DNA of 43,734 nt, from NCBI GenBank assembly GCA_020629875.1, contig JAHDCL010000009.1, forward strand, positions 4,566 through 48,299. The letters run 5' to 3'. Positions 29,524 through 39,273 of the stretch are shown piece after piece; position 1 is the first letter of the stretch, and every line of letters starts with the position of its first letter. Origin of the DNA: Hellea sp. GTDB taxonomy: Bacteria > Pseudomonadota > Alphaproteobacteria > Caulobacterales > Maricaulaceae. Below the pieces are notes generated by a model. That model made no database searches, had not been told where the DNA came from, and saw only the letters and a list, made by a program, of their open reading frames with translations. Position numbers and translations under genes: made by a program.

Positions 29524-31155
29524 ATGACGACTGATACTTCACACGCTGGTGCCTTAGATATGGACGCGGAAAGTGACGATTTTTCAGGAATATCGGAGCG
29601 GGAGCAAGGCGTGCTACTCGCTTCAATCCTTATCGTGGCTCTCTGCGGGATTGTGTATGAACTGATTATAGGGGCGGTCTCCAGCTATTTATTGGGGAAT
29701 TCAATCTATCAATTCTCGATTACAGTAGGGTTCTTCATGTTCGCCATGGGGATTGGCTCCTATCTGAGTCAATTTGTACGACACAATCTGATTCAGTACT
29801 TTGTTATCATTGAAATTGTTCTCGCCATCATAGGCGGAATTTGTAGCATCTCACTCTTCATGACATTCCCATTCTCGCCCTATATGTACCGGACGGTCAT
29901 GATGGGTTTCATCATCGCAATTGGAACACTGGTGGGCCTTGAGATTCCTATCCTGACTAGAATTTTAGCGCAGGGTGAGGGGACGCGACGGTCAATCGCG
30001 AAGGTTCTATCCTTTGACTATATCGGGGCGTTGATTGGCTCTGTAGCTTTCCCCTTGATGCTACTGCCGAGCTTAGGTTTGGTGCGCTCTTCTTTTGCCA
30101 TCGGCCTTATCAATATTTTCGTTGCCTTTTTGACCATTCTCTTTTTACGGCGCTACTTAAAGCGTCCTAAGCTAATGATGGGTATAGTGCTAACGGTTGC
30201 AGTCGTGCTGACGGGACTAATTACCTTTGGGTCTCGTATCAGTGCAGCGGCCCAGCAGCATCTGTATTTTGACCAGGTTATCTGGAAGAAGGATACGCCG
30301 TATCAGTCTCTAACGATGACCCAGAGTTATGGGAATAATGACCTACGTTTGTTCATTGATGGGCACTTGCAGTTTTCTGAGTCCGACGAACATCGATATC
30401 ATGAGACTCTGGTGCATTCTGCTCTGGCTTATGAAGGCCCTCGCGAAAATGTCCTAATTTTAGGGGGTGGAGACGGGCTCGCCGCCCGCGAAGTTCTCAA
30501 ATATGATGATGTTAAACACATAGATCTAGTGGATTTAGATCCTGCGATGACGGATTTGGGAAAAGACTTTCCGCCGCTTGTGAAATTGAACAAAGACTCT
30601 TTGGCTGACCCTCGCGTGACGACTTATAATATGGACGCCTTTCTCTATATTAAGGAGAAGGGCCGAACTTATGATCGCGTAATTATTGATATGCCTGACC
30701 CGCATAATGAAGCCATCTCGAAGCTTTATGCCGTCGAATTTTACGCGATGATTAAGCGCCGGATGAATGAAAATGCCGTTTTAATTACCCAGGCCTCATC
30801 ACCTTACTTTGCCCGAAGCGCTTTTTGGTGTGTGGGCAGCACTCTCGCGGACATTTTCCCGCAGACGCAAGCTTTGCAAGTTACGACACCTTCATTCGGT
30901 GTTTGGGGATTTCAAATGGCGGCTAACTCGGAGGGGCGCTTGGAAGACGGAATGCAAGGTGGAGGTCCGTCCGTAAAGACACGTTATTGGACGGCGGAAA
31001 CTATGGCGGCCGCAAAGGTTTTCGGAAAAGATGTGGCCAATCCTGCTACCGAAGGTGCAAAGCCCGTCGTGAACAGTATCTTCGAACCTGTAATCTATCA
31101 TCTTTATTTAAAAGATATCACAACGTCGCCGGTTAAGCGCGCCACAGAAAGCTAA
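29524..31155 (+). CDS. speE: Spermidine synthase (polyamine aminopropyltransferase) fused to an N-terminal membrane domain
   Basis: 543 aa; about 7 hydrophobic helices, then YQSLTMTQSYGNNDLRLFIDGHLQFSESDEHRYHETLVHSAL, VLILGGGDGLAAREVLKY, DMPDPHNEAISKLYAVEFY. Confidence 0.93.
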   Translation: MTTDTSHAGALDMDAESDDFSGISEREQGVLLASILIVALCGIVYELIIGAVSSYLLGNSIYQFSITVGFFMFAMGIGSYLSQFVRHNLIQYFVIIEIVLAIIGGICSISLFMTFPFSPYMYRTVMMGFIIAIGTLVGLEIPILTRILAQGEGTRRSIAKVLSFDYIGALIGSVAFPLMLLPSLGLVRSSFAIGLINIFVAFLTILFLRRYLKRPKLMMGIVLTVAVVLTGLITFGSRISAAAQQHLYFDQVIWKKDTPYQSLTMTQSYGNNDLRLFIDGHLQFSESDEHRYHETLVHSALAYEGPRENVLILGGGDGLAAREVLKYDDVKHIDLVDLDPAMTDLGKDFPPLVKLNKDSLADPRVTTYNMDAFLYIKEKGRTYDRVIIDMPDPHNEAISKLYAVEFYAMIKRRMNENAVLITQASSPYFARSAFWCVGSTLADIFPQTQALQVTTPSFGVWGFQMAANSEGRLEDGMQGGGPSVKTRYWTAETMAAAKVFGKDVANPATEGAKPVVNSIFEPVIYHLYLKDITTSPVKRATES

Positions 31156-31156
31156 G

Positions 31157-31783
31157 CTATTTTTGCTTCCAGAGCGGAAATTTTACCATCACAGATTTGA
31201 AGAGTTCTGATTCTACATGCCGCTTGAGCCACTCACGCGTTTTGGGATAGGGGGCGGCGGACCACCAATCGGGTTCTACATTTGAAAATTGCCGCATGAA
31301 TGGAAAGATTGCGATGTCGGCTATGCTCTGCTTTTCTCCTAGCAAATAGCGGGCATTACTGAGTAAATCTTCCAGCTTTTGAATGTGCTTCTCTGCTTCT
31401 ACGCGGTGACTTATATCCGTATCGCCCCGCTTTGCCTTCGCGTCATAGCGACTGGCATATTTATATCTGTCCAGGTGATGTTTAAAGGTCGTGTCATTGG
31501 CCTCGATCAGAGCGTTAGCAACGTCTAAGTCGCAATCTAACCAACCTAATGAGTCATTTTCCGAGAGCGCCCATTTGAGCAACTCCAAACTTTCCTCGAT
31601 AACTTTACCATCGTCTTTGATAAATACCGGCACTGTGCCCTTGGGGGAAGCCTCGAGCATCTCTTGCGGTTTATCTCGCAGGACTATTTCCCGATGTTCA
31701 TAGACTGCGCCGCTCGCTTTTAAGCCCATTCTGCCCCGCATGGCATAGGGGCAGCGCCGGAATGACCAAAGCACGGCACCCAT
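31157..31783 (-). CDS. Glutathione S-transferase family protein
   Basis: 208 aa; N-terminal VLWSFRRCPYAMRGRMGL thioredoxin-fold motif, KGTVPVFIKDDGKVIEESLEL, C-terminal helical domain. Confidence 0.88.
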   Translation of the reverse strand: MGAVLWSFRRCPYAMRGRMGLKASGAVYEHREIVLRDKPQEMLEASPKGTVPVFIKDDGKVIEESLELLKWALSENDSLGWLDCDLDVANALIEANDTTFKHHLDRYKYASRYDAKAKRGDTDISHRVEAEKHIQKLEDLLSNARYLLGEKQSIADIAIFPFMRQFSNVEPDWWSAAPYPKTREWLKRHVESELFKSVMVKFPLWKQK

Positions 31784-32698
31784 TTAGCTAGCCCTGCGGC
31801 CCAGATGCGCTTCGCCGCGTTTTTTCGCCAGAGCAATTTGCTTCTGACGTTCAGCAAAACGATTGCGTTGCTCCTCGCTCATTCGGTTGTGACATCGGGG
31901 GCAGGAGACACCTTTTACATATAAAGACGACTCTTTATCTTTATCCGTGATGGGATAGCGGCAGGCGTAGCACTGGTCATAATCGGACTCTTCAAGGCCA
32001 TGCTTTACAGCGACCCGTTGGTCGAAAACGAAACAGTCGCCCTCCCAGAGGCTATCTTCTTCTGGCTGGGTTTCGAGATATTTCAAGATACCGCCTTTGA
32101 GATGATAGACATCGTCAAATCCATTCTGCTTCATGAAGGAGCTCGCCTTTTCACAACGAATACCACCGGTGCAGAACATCGCGACTTTGGGTTTCTTCAA
32201 ATTGGCGCGATTATCTTCAACCCATTGCGGGAACTCGCGAAACGTCTGCGTGTCTGGGTTTAGGGCGCCTTTGAAAGTTCCGATTTCGACTTCATAGTCA
32301 TTTCGCGTGTCTATCAAGATGACATCCGGATCACTAATGAGTGCGTTCCAATCTTTGGGGTCGACATAGGTGCCGACGGTTTCATTGGGGTCGACGCCGT
32401 CTACGCCCATTGTCACGATTTCCCGCTTCAGGCGGACCTTCATGCGGTAAAAAGGCATGTCTTCCGCGCGCGATTCTTTATGCTCCAACTCGGCTAGGCG
32501 TGGATCTGCGCGAAGAAATTCAAGCAATTCTGCTATCGCTTTGTCAGTGCCGGACACAGTGCCGTTGATGCCTTCATAGGCGAGAAGCAATGTTCCCTTT
32601 ATGCCCAGCAAGTCACACATATCCTGCAAGGGGGCTTTTAGCTGCTCAAAGTCAGATAAACGCGTGAAGTGATAGAGGGCGGCAACGCAATAAGTCAT
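31784..32698 (-). CDS. trhO: tRNA uridine(34) hydroxylase TrhO / YceA-type rhodanese-related protein
   Basis: [14 protein letters not shown]...; [59 protein letters not shown]. Start refined from 32734 to 32698. Confidence 0.93.
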   Translation of the reverse strand: MTYCVAALYHFTRLSDFEQLKAPLQDMCDLLGIKGTLLLAYEGINGTVSGTDKAIAELLEFLRADPRLAELEHKESRAEDMPFYRMKVRLKREIVTMGVDGVDPNETVGTYVDPKDWNALISDPDVILIDTRNDYEVEIGTFKGALNPDTQTFREFPQWVEDNRANLKKPKVAMFCTGGIRCEKASSFMKQNGFDDVYHLKGGILKYLETQPEEDSLWEGDCFVFDQRVAVKHGLEESDYDQCYACRYPITDKDKESSLYVKGVSCPRCHNRMSEEQRNRFAERQKQIALAKKRGEAHLGRRAS

Positions 32699-32737
32699 GC
32701 GCCGCGCTTTACTGTGCCCTGTCAACAGCGTCAATGA

Positions 32738-33196
32738 TTAGGCGCGATTCAAGGCAGCAGGATCGGGCTTGATAAGTTCTTGATAAATGCCCATGCCTTC
32801 GATGAAGTTTATGATGTTGTCGGAGAGGCCTTGTTTACGCAAAAAGCCGCCCATCGCGTCGGATATAATTTTTGGATCATTACAGGTCGCCGAAAGTGTT
32901 TTTAGGTCTTTGATACCGCGGCCATTTTTAAGTTCTTTCTCCAAGCTTTTGAGTGAGTTACTCAGCATCAAGAGTTGAAATGGATTGGGTGTTTTTCCTT
33001 TGGCCCAGCTTGTACCTGCTTTTTGAAGCGACCTTAGAGATCGACCAGCCTTACTTTCTATTCGGCTGATAGCCTTATCAGAGCGCTTGCCAATCCATTC
33101 TGACGTGCACACTTTTGCTGGGTCGGGAGTGGTGGTACATCCTGTAACAGATATGGATAAAATGGCGATAGAGAGCAGTGTTGTTATGTGTTTCAT
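32738..33196 (-). CDS. Hypothetical lipoprotein
   Basis: 152 aa; signal MKHITTLLSIAILSISVTGCTTTP with lipobox-like VTGC; no family recognised. Confidence 0.65.
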   Translation of the reverse strand: MKHITTLLSIAILSISVTGCTTTPDPAKVCTSEWIGKRSDKAISRIESKAGRSLRSLQKAGTSWAKGKTPNPFQLLMLSNSLKSLEKELKNGRGIKDLKTLSATCNDPKIISDAMGGFLRKQGLSDNIINFIEGMGIYQELIKPDPAALNRA

Positions 33197-33271
33197 AGCT
33201 TTGCATAACTCTCTCTTTTCTTTTCCACAAATGAAAACGGCTGTAATTCTAAGAACTTTGACAAGCTGGGC

Positions 33272-33302
33272 TTGACATTGCTCCAGTGAAGGAGGTTATA
33301 AG
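33272..33302 (+). promoter_or_regulatory. Candidate sigma70-like promoter for the catabolic operon
   Basis: TTGACA (33272-33277) and TATAAG (33297-33302) separated by 19 bp, upstream of the ATG at 33392; a second TTGACA lies at 33258. Confidence 0.3.
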
Positions 33303-33391
33303 AGTGAAGAATGACAGCGTTGTCAAAAAGCGCGTCATTATCCTGCGCTACAAAAATACAAGACGCGTCGGAAGCTATAAAGGGAGAGAAA

Positions 33392-34525
33392 ATGAAGCCA
33401 ACAGGCTCAAAAATCAGAATGGGAATGGTTGGAGGCGGCCAGGGCGCGTTTATTGGCGATATCCACCGATTGGCGGCGCGTCTTGACGGGCAGATAGAAC
33501 TTGTTTGCGGTGCATTCTCGAGAGATGCTGAGAACTGTAGAATGACGGGGGCGGCGCTAGGTGTATCCTCTCAGCGCTCCTATACTGACTTTAACCAGAT
33601 GATGGCCGCCGAAGCGGTATTACCCGCCGAGGAGCGCATGGAGTTCGTTGCGATTGTAACGCCAAACCATGTGCATTTTCCGGTTGCTAAAGCAGCGCTT
33701 GAAGCTGGTTTTAGTGTTCTGTCGGACAAACCAGCGACGCTCAATTTGGGGGAGGCTCTCGAGCTTCGCGAAATCGTTCGGTCTAATCCTGGCCTCGCTT
33801 ACGGATTGACTCATACATATTTAGGGTATCCTTTGGTTGGGGAGGCCCGCAGTATAATTGAAAGCGGCGGAATTGGAAAAGTCCGCAAGGTATTCGTCGA
33901 GTACATTCAAGGTTGGCTTGCTACAGAAGTAGAGAACAAGCAAGCTGACTGGAGAACCGATCCGGCGCGTTCAGGGGGATCGGGGTGTATGGGCGATATT
34001 GGCACCCATGCACATAACCTCGCTGAGTTTGTCACAGGTAAGCGTATGACACATGTTGCGGCGGACTTGTCAATTTTTGTTGACGGTCGCCGCCTAGATG
34101 ATGACGGATCAGCTTTATTTCGCATGGAAGACGGCGTGAAGGGGACGCTTTCAGCCTCTCAAGTCTGCGTAGGCTGCGAGAATAGTCTGTCCATTCGCGT
34201 TTACGGGGAGACGGGAGGCCTTGAATGGCACCAGGAAGAGCCCAACACCCTCAAACGAACTTACGCGGATCGCCCGACTGAGCTATTGCGCTCTGCGCAA
34301 GGGTATCTTTCAGAGGGAGCACAAGGTTGCTTCCGCACCCCGCCTGGTCACCCGGAAGGGTATATCGAGGCCTTTGCGAATTGTTATCGAGAGTTTGGAG
34401 AGGCTTTGCGCAGTGAGGGCGGCGTTGCGTCGGGGATAGATGCTGCGGTGCGCGGTATGGCTTTTATAGATGCCCTACTAGAAAGCAGCGAAAATGACTC
34501 AGCTTGGACGGAGATTAAGCAGTGA
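33392..34525 (+). CDS. Gfo/Idh/MocA-family NAD(P)-dependent oxidoreductase
   Basis: RMGMVGGGQGAFIGDIHRLAA Rossmann start; VAIVTPNHVHFPVAKAALEAGFSVLSDKPATLNLGEA (EKP-like motif); SGGSGCMGDIGTHAHNLAEFV. Start refined from 33311 to ATG 33392 with SD AGGGAGAG. Confidence 0.93.
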   Translation: MKPTGSKIRMGMVGGGQGAFIGDIHRLAARLDGQIELVCGAFSRDAENCRMTGAALGVSSQRSYTDFNQMMAAEAVLPAEERMEFVAIVTPNHVHFPVAKAALEAGFSVLSDKPATLNLGEALELREIVRSNPGLAYGLTHTYLGYPLVGEARSIIESGGIGKVRKVFVEYIQGWLATEVENKQADWRTDPARSGGSGCMGDIGTHAHNLAEFVTGKRMTHVAADLSIFVDGRRLDDDGSALFRMEDGVKGTLSASQVCVGCENSLSIRVYGETGGLEWHQEEPNTLKRTYADRPTELLRSAQGYLSEGAQGCFRTPPGHPEGYIEAFANCYREFGEALRSEGGVASGIDAAVRGMAFIDALLESSENDSAWTEIKQ

Positions 34526-35574
34526 AGACTATTAAGGGCCCCGCTATTTTCCTCGCCCAGTTTATGGGCGACGCGCCATTTGATACGTTGGAAAATGCCT
34601 GTAAGTGGATGGCGGATGCAGGATACAAAGGCGTCCAGATTCCTTCCGACAACCCAGTTTGCATTGATTTGAAACTGGCGGCTGAGAGCCAAGATTACTG
34701 TGATGAGTATTTAGGTAAGTGCAAAGAGTGGGGCGTAGAGGTGACTGAACTCTCTACGCATATTCAAGGGCAGCTTGTCGCTGTCCACCCCGCTTATGAC
34801 ACAGCTTTTGATGCTTTCGCGCCTGCCCACCTACATGGAAAGCCTGATGATCGGCAACGATGGGCCGTGGAGCAAGTTAAGTTTGCGGCGAAAGCCTCAG
34901 AGCGTATGGGCCTTACCAATAGCGTTAGTTTCCCCGGCGCATTGGTATGGCCCTTTATGTATCCATGGCCGCAACGTCCAGCTGGTCTGGTTGAGGAAGG
35001 CTTTAAAGAGCTTGCGAAACGCTGGAGGCCCATTCTTGATTACTATGACGAATGCGGTGTGAATGTGTGTTATGAAATACATCCTGGAGAGGATCTTCAT
35101 GATGGCGTGACTTTTGAGCGTTTCTTAGAGGAAGTAGGCGGCCATAGTCGTTGTAACATTCTTTACGACCCGAGCCACTTTATACTCCAACAGCTGGATT
35201 ACTTGGCCTTCATCGACCACTACCATGATCGCATCAAAATGTTCCACGTTAAGGATGCCGAATTCCGTCCAAATGGAAAATCTGGCGTATATGGCGGCTA
35301 TCAAGGCTGGGTCGAACGACCGGGGCGTTTCCGTTCATTAGGAGACGGCCAAATTGACTTTAAAGGGATTTTCTCAAAACTCTCTGCCTATGACTTTGAT
35401 GGGTGGGCAGTTGTCGAGTGGGAATGTGCCCTCAAGCATAATCAAGACGGCGCGCGGGAAGGCGCTCAATTTGTAAATGATCATATCATCCGCGTAACAG
35501 ATAAAGCCTTTGATGATTTTGCAGGCGGGGCCGCCGATACAAAAACAAACAGAAAAATGCTTGGCTTAGACTAG
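34522..35574 (+). CDS. Sugar phosphate isomerase/epimerase-like TIM-barrel protein (no signal peptide)
   Basis: 350 aa; NVCYEIHPGEDLHDG, NILYDPSHFILQQLDYLAFIDHY, IKMFHVKDAEF, GWAVVEWEC; GTG start overlapping upstream TGA (GTGA). Confidence 0.9.
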   Translation: MKTIKGPAIFLAQFMGDAPFDTLENACKWMADAGYKGVQIPSDNPVCIDLKLAAESQDYCDEYLGKCKEWGVEVTELSTHIQGQLVAVHPAYDTAFDAFAPAHLHGKPDDRQRWAVEQVKFAAKASERMGLTNSVSFPGALVWPFMYPWPQRPAGLVEEGFKELAKRWRPILDYYDECGVNVCYEIHPGEDLHDGVTFERFLEEVGGHSRCNILYDPSHFILQQLDYLAFIDHYHDRIKMFHVKDAEFRPNGKSGVYGGYQGWVERPGRFRSLGDGQIDFKGIFSKLSAYDFDGWAVVEWECALKHNQDGAREGAQFVNDHIIRVTDKAFDDFAGGAADTKTNRKMLGLD

Positions 35575-35594
35575 GCGATCATAAGGGGAAAACT

Positions 35595-36986
35595 ATGGCA
35601 TCGACGACACTTACAATGAATGAAGGTATCAAGCCTAACCGATTGTTTTTACTTAGTTGTATCTCGCTAATCGTCACGGCCATGACGTTTGCAATACGCG
35701 CCGGTATTTTGGGACAACTGAGCGAAGAGTTCGCTTTGTCGGATACGCAATTGGGATTTGTGAATGCGATGGCTTTTCTTGGCTTCCCCTTAGCAATGGT
35801 CCTGCTCGGGTATCTTTACAACAAGCTCGGCCCGCGTTTAATAATGATTCTCGCTTTTGTAGGCCATTTGCTCGGCCTGATACTGACGATGACAGCAGGT
35901 GGTTTTGTCGGTCTTCTCATTTCAACATTCTTTATCGGATTCGCAAATGGCTCGGTCGAAGCGGCTTGCAACCCTCTGATCGCCGATATGTATGAAGATA
36001 ATAAGACAACGATGCTGAACAAGTTTCACGTTTGGTTCCCAGGCGGGATTGTTATTGGTGCCGTAATCTCCTTCTTCATGACAAAAATGGGACTCGGGTG
36101 GCAGTCGCAAATCGGGATTATGCTTATACCAACAGTGATTTATGGTTGGATGGTTTTCACTACAGTATTTCCTAAGAAAATAGACTCAGAGCCGGTGAAG
36201 ATATTTGAGCTTCTAGGGCTTGTGGTTGTGATGGCGCTCCTCGCTCTACTGGCCCTCACAGATCTTCAGGCGAAAATGGCATTCTTACAAAGTGCTGGCG
36301 GGAAAATTGGAATATTGGTTTTGGTTTTTGCCATATTGGCATGGCTTCTTGCTAAGCGTGGTAACGGAACGCGTGACATTGTTCTTCTGTTTATCATGAT
36401 GGGTTTAATGACGCTTACCACGACGTCTGAACTCGGTACCCAGCAATGGGTTGAACGTATCTTGGGGAGCACAGGCGTCCACTCCATGGTCATTCTCGCT
36501 ATGGTTACGGGATTGATGGCGGTAGGTCGATTTTTTGCAGGGCCCGTAATCCATGCTTTAAACCCTGTAGGTGTTCTTTTGATGTCGGCTATCGTGACGA
36601 GCCTCGGCCTTTATTTGATGAGCATCGCAAGTGGCGGGCTTATCTACCTTGCGGCGATAATCTTTGCAGTAGGTGTCTGTTACTTCTGGCCAACAATGGT
36701 TGGCTTTGTCAGTGAGTATATTCCAAACTCAGGGGCTCTGGGAATGTCACTCCTTGGTGCAGCGGGCATGTTTGCGCTGACGTTCTGGAACCCCGTTATC
36801 GGAGGGTGGATCGATGGTGCACGCGAGGTTGCAACTGCGAGCGGCGTGACGGGTGATGATATTGAGATTGCGGCTGGACGAGGTGCGCTAACGAAACTCG
36901 TTTACTTCCCGCTCTTTTTGGTTGTCGCCTTTGGCCTTCTATTTGCCCTTCGCAAAAAAGTTACGTCTGGAGCCTCCCATGGATAA
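35595..36986 (+). CDS. MFS transporter (FucP-like sugar transporter)
   Basis: 463 aa, about 12 hydrophobic helices; FALSDTQLGFVNAMAFLGFPLAMVLLGYLYNKLGPRLIM, FIGFANGSVEAACNPLIADMYEDNKTTMLNKFHVWFPGG. Confidence 0.87.
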   Translation: MASTTLTMNEGIKPNRLFLLSCISLIVTAMTFAIRAGILGQLSEEFALSDTQLGFVNAMAFLGFPLAMVLLGYLYNKLGPRLIMILAFVGHLLGLILTMTAGGFVGLLISTFFIGFANGSVEAACNPLIADMYEDNKTTMLNKFHVWFPGGIVIGAVISFFMTKMGLGWQSQIGIMLIPTVIYGWMVFTTVFPKKIDSEPVKIFELLGLVVVMALLALLALTDLQAKMAFLQSAGGKIGILVLVFAILAWLLAKRGNGTRDIVLLFIMMGLMTLTTTSELGTQQWVERILGSTGVHSMVILAMVTGLMAVGRFFAGPVIHALNPVGVLLMSAIVTSLGLYLMSIASGGLIYLAAIIFAVGVCYFWPTMVGFVSEYIPNSGALGMSLLGAAGMFALTFWNPVIGGWIDGAREVATASGVTGDDIEIAAGRGALTKLVYFPLFLVVAFGLLFALRKKVTSGASHG

Positions 36987-37569
36987 TTTGATGATGCAGC
37001 GCCGCGATGCGATTAAATCGCTACTCGCGATTTCGGCAGCTGGCGCTTTAGCTGCCTGCACGGGAAAAACTGAGAGCGGCGAGTCCAAACCCGCAGCGTC
37101 CGCAAGTCCTAAATTTGCTTCTGCGGGGAAGTTTCTGAGTACGGATGAGATGGCGCTTGTTAGCGCGTTGGCGCAAACCATCATCCCGAAAACTGAGACC
37201 GCAGGCGCGATAGAGGCTGGAGTGCCTGAGAGCATTCAAGGCCTCGCTTCGGAATGGGGTGATGATAACTACCGCAAATATATACGCAGCGGCTTGGCCA
37301 CACTGGAAAAACATTTCAAAACGGTGGGCGGGCAATCTTTTACGGCGCAATCAGAAAAGCAGCAGGAGTCTCTCTTATCTAAGTATGATGCCGATGTGTA
37401 TGGCGGCAAGAAAGAGGATCAGTTTTATCGTGATTTCAAATCTACTGTCGCCACAGCCTATTATATGAGCGAACCTGGCGCGACGGAAGAACTCGCCTAC
37501 GAAGCTGTTCCCGGTGAATGGAAGGGCTGTGTCCCACTCGCCGATTATCCTAAAACATGGGCGACTTAG
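36979..37569 (+). CDS. Gluconate 2-dehydrogenase subunit 3 family protein, Tat-type lipoprotein
   Basis: MDNLMMQRRDAIKSLLAISAAGALAACTG: twin Arg and lipobox LAAC; body LVSALAQTIIPKTETAGAIEAGVPE typical of the family; directly precedes GMC genes. Start refined from 36922. Confidence 0.88.
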   Translation: MDNLMMQRRDAIKSLLAISAAGALAACTGKTESGESKPAASASPKFASAGKFLSTDEMALVSALAQTIIPKTETAGAIEAGVPESIQGLASEWGDDNYRKYIRSGLATLEKHFKTVGGQSFTAQSEKQQESLLSKYDADVYGGKKEDQFYRDFKSTVATAYYMSEPGATEELAYEAVPGEWKGCVPLADYPKTWAT

Positions 37570-37572
37570 AGT

Positions 37573-39273
37573 ATGGCTGATTTTGACGTTATTGTAGTTG
37601 GTTCTGGCATGTCGGGCGGCTGGGTCGCCAAGGAGATGTGTGAGAAAGGTTTCAAGGTTGGAGTTATTGAGCGCGGGAGGGATATTAGTCCTGCGGAGGA
37701 TTACACCGACATGGTCGACCCGTGGGATATGGAGCACCTAAACTTCAAGGGGCATGAAGCCAAAGAGGATTACCCCATTCAGAGTGAGGTTTATGCTTTT
37801 CACAGCTATACCAAACAGTTTTGGGTGAAGGATAAAGAACATCCTTATATCGTTCCAGAAGGCCAAGAATATAGATGGCGACGAGGCTATCATACGGGTG
37901 GCCGCTCCATTATGTGGGGGCGACAGTCCTATCGTTTTTCTGAGATCGATTTTGAAGCCAATAAAAAAGATGGTCATGGGGTGGACTGGCCTTTGCGATA
38001 CAAAGACATCGCCCCTTGGTATGATTACGTTGAAAAGTTCGCAGGTATTTCAGGGTCCAAAGAGGGCCTAGAGATCCTTCCCGATGGGGTCTTCCAGCCG
38101 CCACAAGAGTTGACCTGCGGCGAAGAGGTTTTGAAGAAAAAAATTGAATCTGCTTTCCCAGGCCGCAAACTTATTCCGGGCCGAGTTGCCAATTTAACAG
38201 CACCAACGCCAGAGCAAACCGCGCTTGGGCGTGGGAAGTGCCAAAACCGAGATCACTGCTACCGGGGCTGCTCTTTTGGCGCTTATTTTAGTTCAAATTC
38301 CGCGACATTGCCGGCTGCTCGTAATACCGGAAATCTTACGCTCATAAACAACACTGCGGTTCATGAGGTAATTTACGACCCAGAGACCAAACGGGCAACG
38401 GGAGTGAAAACGGTTAATGTCAAAACAAATGAGACTAAAATCATTACAGCTCGGGTTATCTTCCTAAACGCGGGCACCATCCCGACATCGATGATTTTAC
38501 TGAACTCGAAATCTGAAAGCTTTAAAACGGGGCTTGCGAACTCCTCAGGCCAACTCGGTCATAACTTGATGGACCATGTGATTGGAGGGCGCGCTCACGG
38601 CTTGCTGCCTGGGATGGAAGACAAATATCACTATGGTCGTCGCGCGAATGGATTTTATATACCCCGCTTTCGCAACCATACTGAAACAGGTGAAGGTTTT
38701 ATTCGTGGTTTTGGTTATCAAGGGCGCGTGTATCGTTCAAATTGGCAAGGCAGTTCGAACCAAGCGGGTGTCGGCAAGGACTTCAAAGCGAAGAATAGAA
38801 CACCAGGCGCTTGGTGGGCATCCATGGTTGGTTTTGCGGAAATTCTGCCGAATTTTGATAATCACGTTCGCTTGCATGAGACGAAAACGGATAAGTGGGG
38901 CTTCCCAATTCCAATTCTTGATGCCAAGCATAGCGAAAATGAAAAAGCGGCCATCAGACAAGCTGGAATTGACGCTGCTGAGATGCTGAAAGCTGCTGGT
39001 TGCACCAATATAGGCGGAGCAATTAATGAAGGTCATACGCTGACAGAACCCGGTAACGGCATTCATGAAATGGGGACCGCGCGTATGGGCCGTGACCCGA
39101 AAACGTCCGTTCTCAACAAATGGAATCAAAGTTGGGATGTTGCAAACCTATTTATTACAGATGGTTCGTTCATGACGTCTGCAGGCTGCCAAAATCCGTC
39201 ACTGGGATACATGGCTTTCTCTGCTCGTGCGGCTGACTACGCCGCTCGGTTGATGAAGGATGGCGCGATATAA
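37573..39273 (+). CDS. GMC-family FAD-dependent oxidoreductase (copy 1)
   Basis: 566 aa; FDVIVVGSGMSGGWVAKEMCEKGFKVGVIERG, GGRSIMWGRQSYR, HEMGTARMGRDPKTSVLN, NLFITDGSFMTSAGCQNPSLGYMAFSAR. Confidence 0.95.
   Translation: MADFDVIVVGSGMSGGWVAKEMCEKGFKVGVIERGRDISPAEDYTDMVDPWDMEHLNFKGHEAKEDYPIQSEVYAFHSYTKQFWVKDKEHPYIVPEGQEYRWRRGYHTGGRSIMWGRQSYRFSEIDFEANKKDGHGVDWPLRYKDIAPWYDYVEKFAGISGSKEGLEILPDGVFQPPQELTCGEEVLKKKIESAFPGRKLIPGRVANLTAPTPEQTALGRGKCQNRDHCYRGCSFGAYFSSNSATLPAARNTGNLTLINNTAVHEVIYDPETKRATGVKTVNVKTNETKIITARVIFLNAGTIPTSMILLNSKSESFKTGLANSSGQLGHNLMDHVIGGRAHGLLPGMEDKYHYGRRANGFYIPRFRNHTETGEGFIRGFGYQGRVYRSNWQGSSNQAGVGKDFKAKNRTPGAWWASMVGFAEILPNFDNHVRLHETKTDKWGFPIPILDAKHSENEKAAIRQAGIDAAEMLKAAGCTNIGGAINEGHTLTEPGNGIHEMGTARMGRDPKTSVLNKWNQSWDVANLFITDGSFMTSAGCQNPSLGYMAFSARAADYAARLMKDGAI

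Noticed and set aside
38582-38989. 135-aa alternative-frame ORF inside GMC copy 1
   Set aside because: Out-of-frame within a clear GMC gene; low-complexity hydrophobic and Arg-rich composition.
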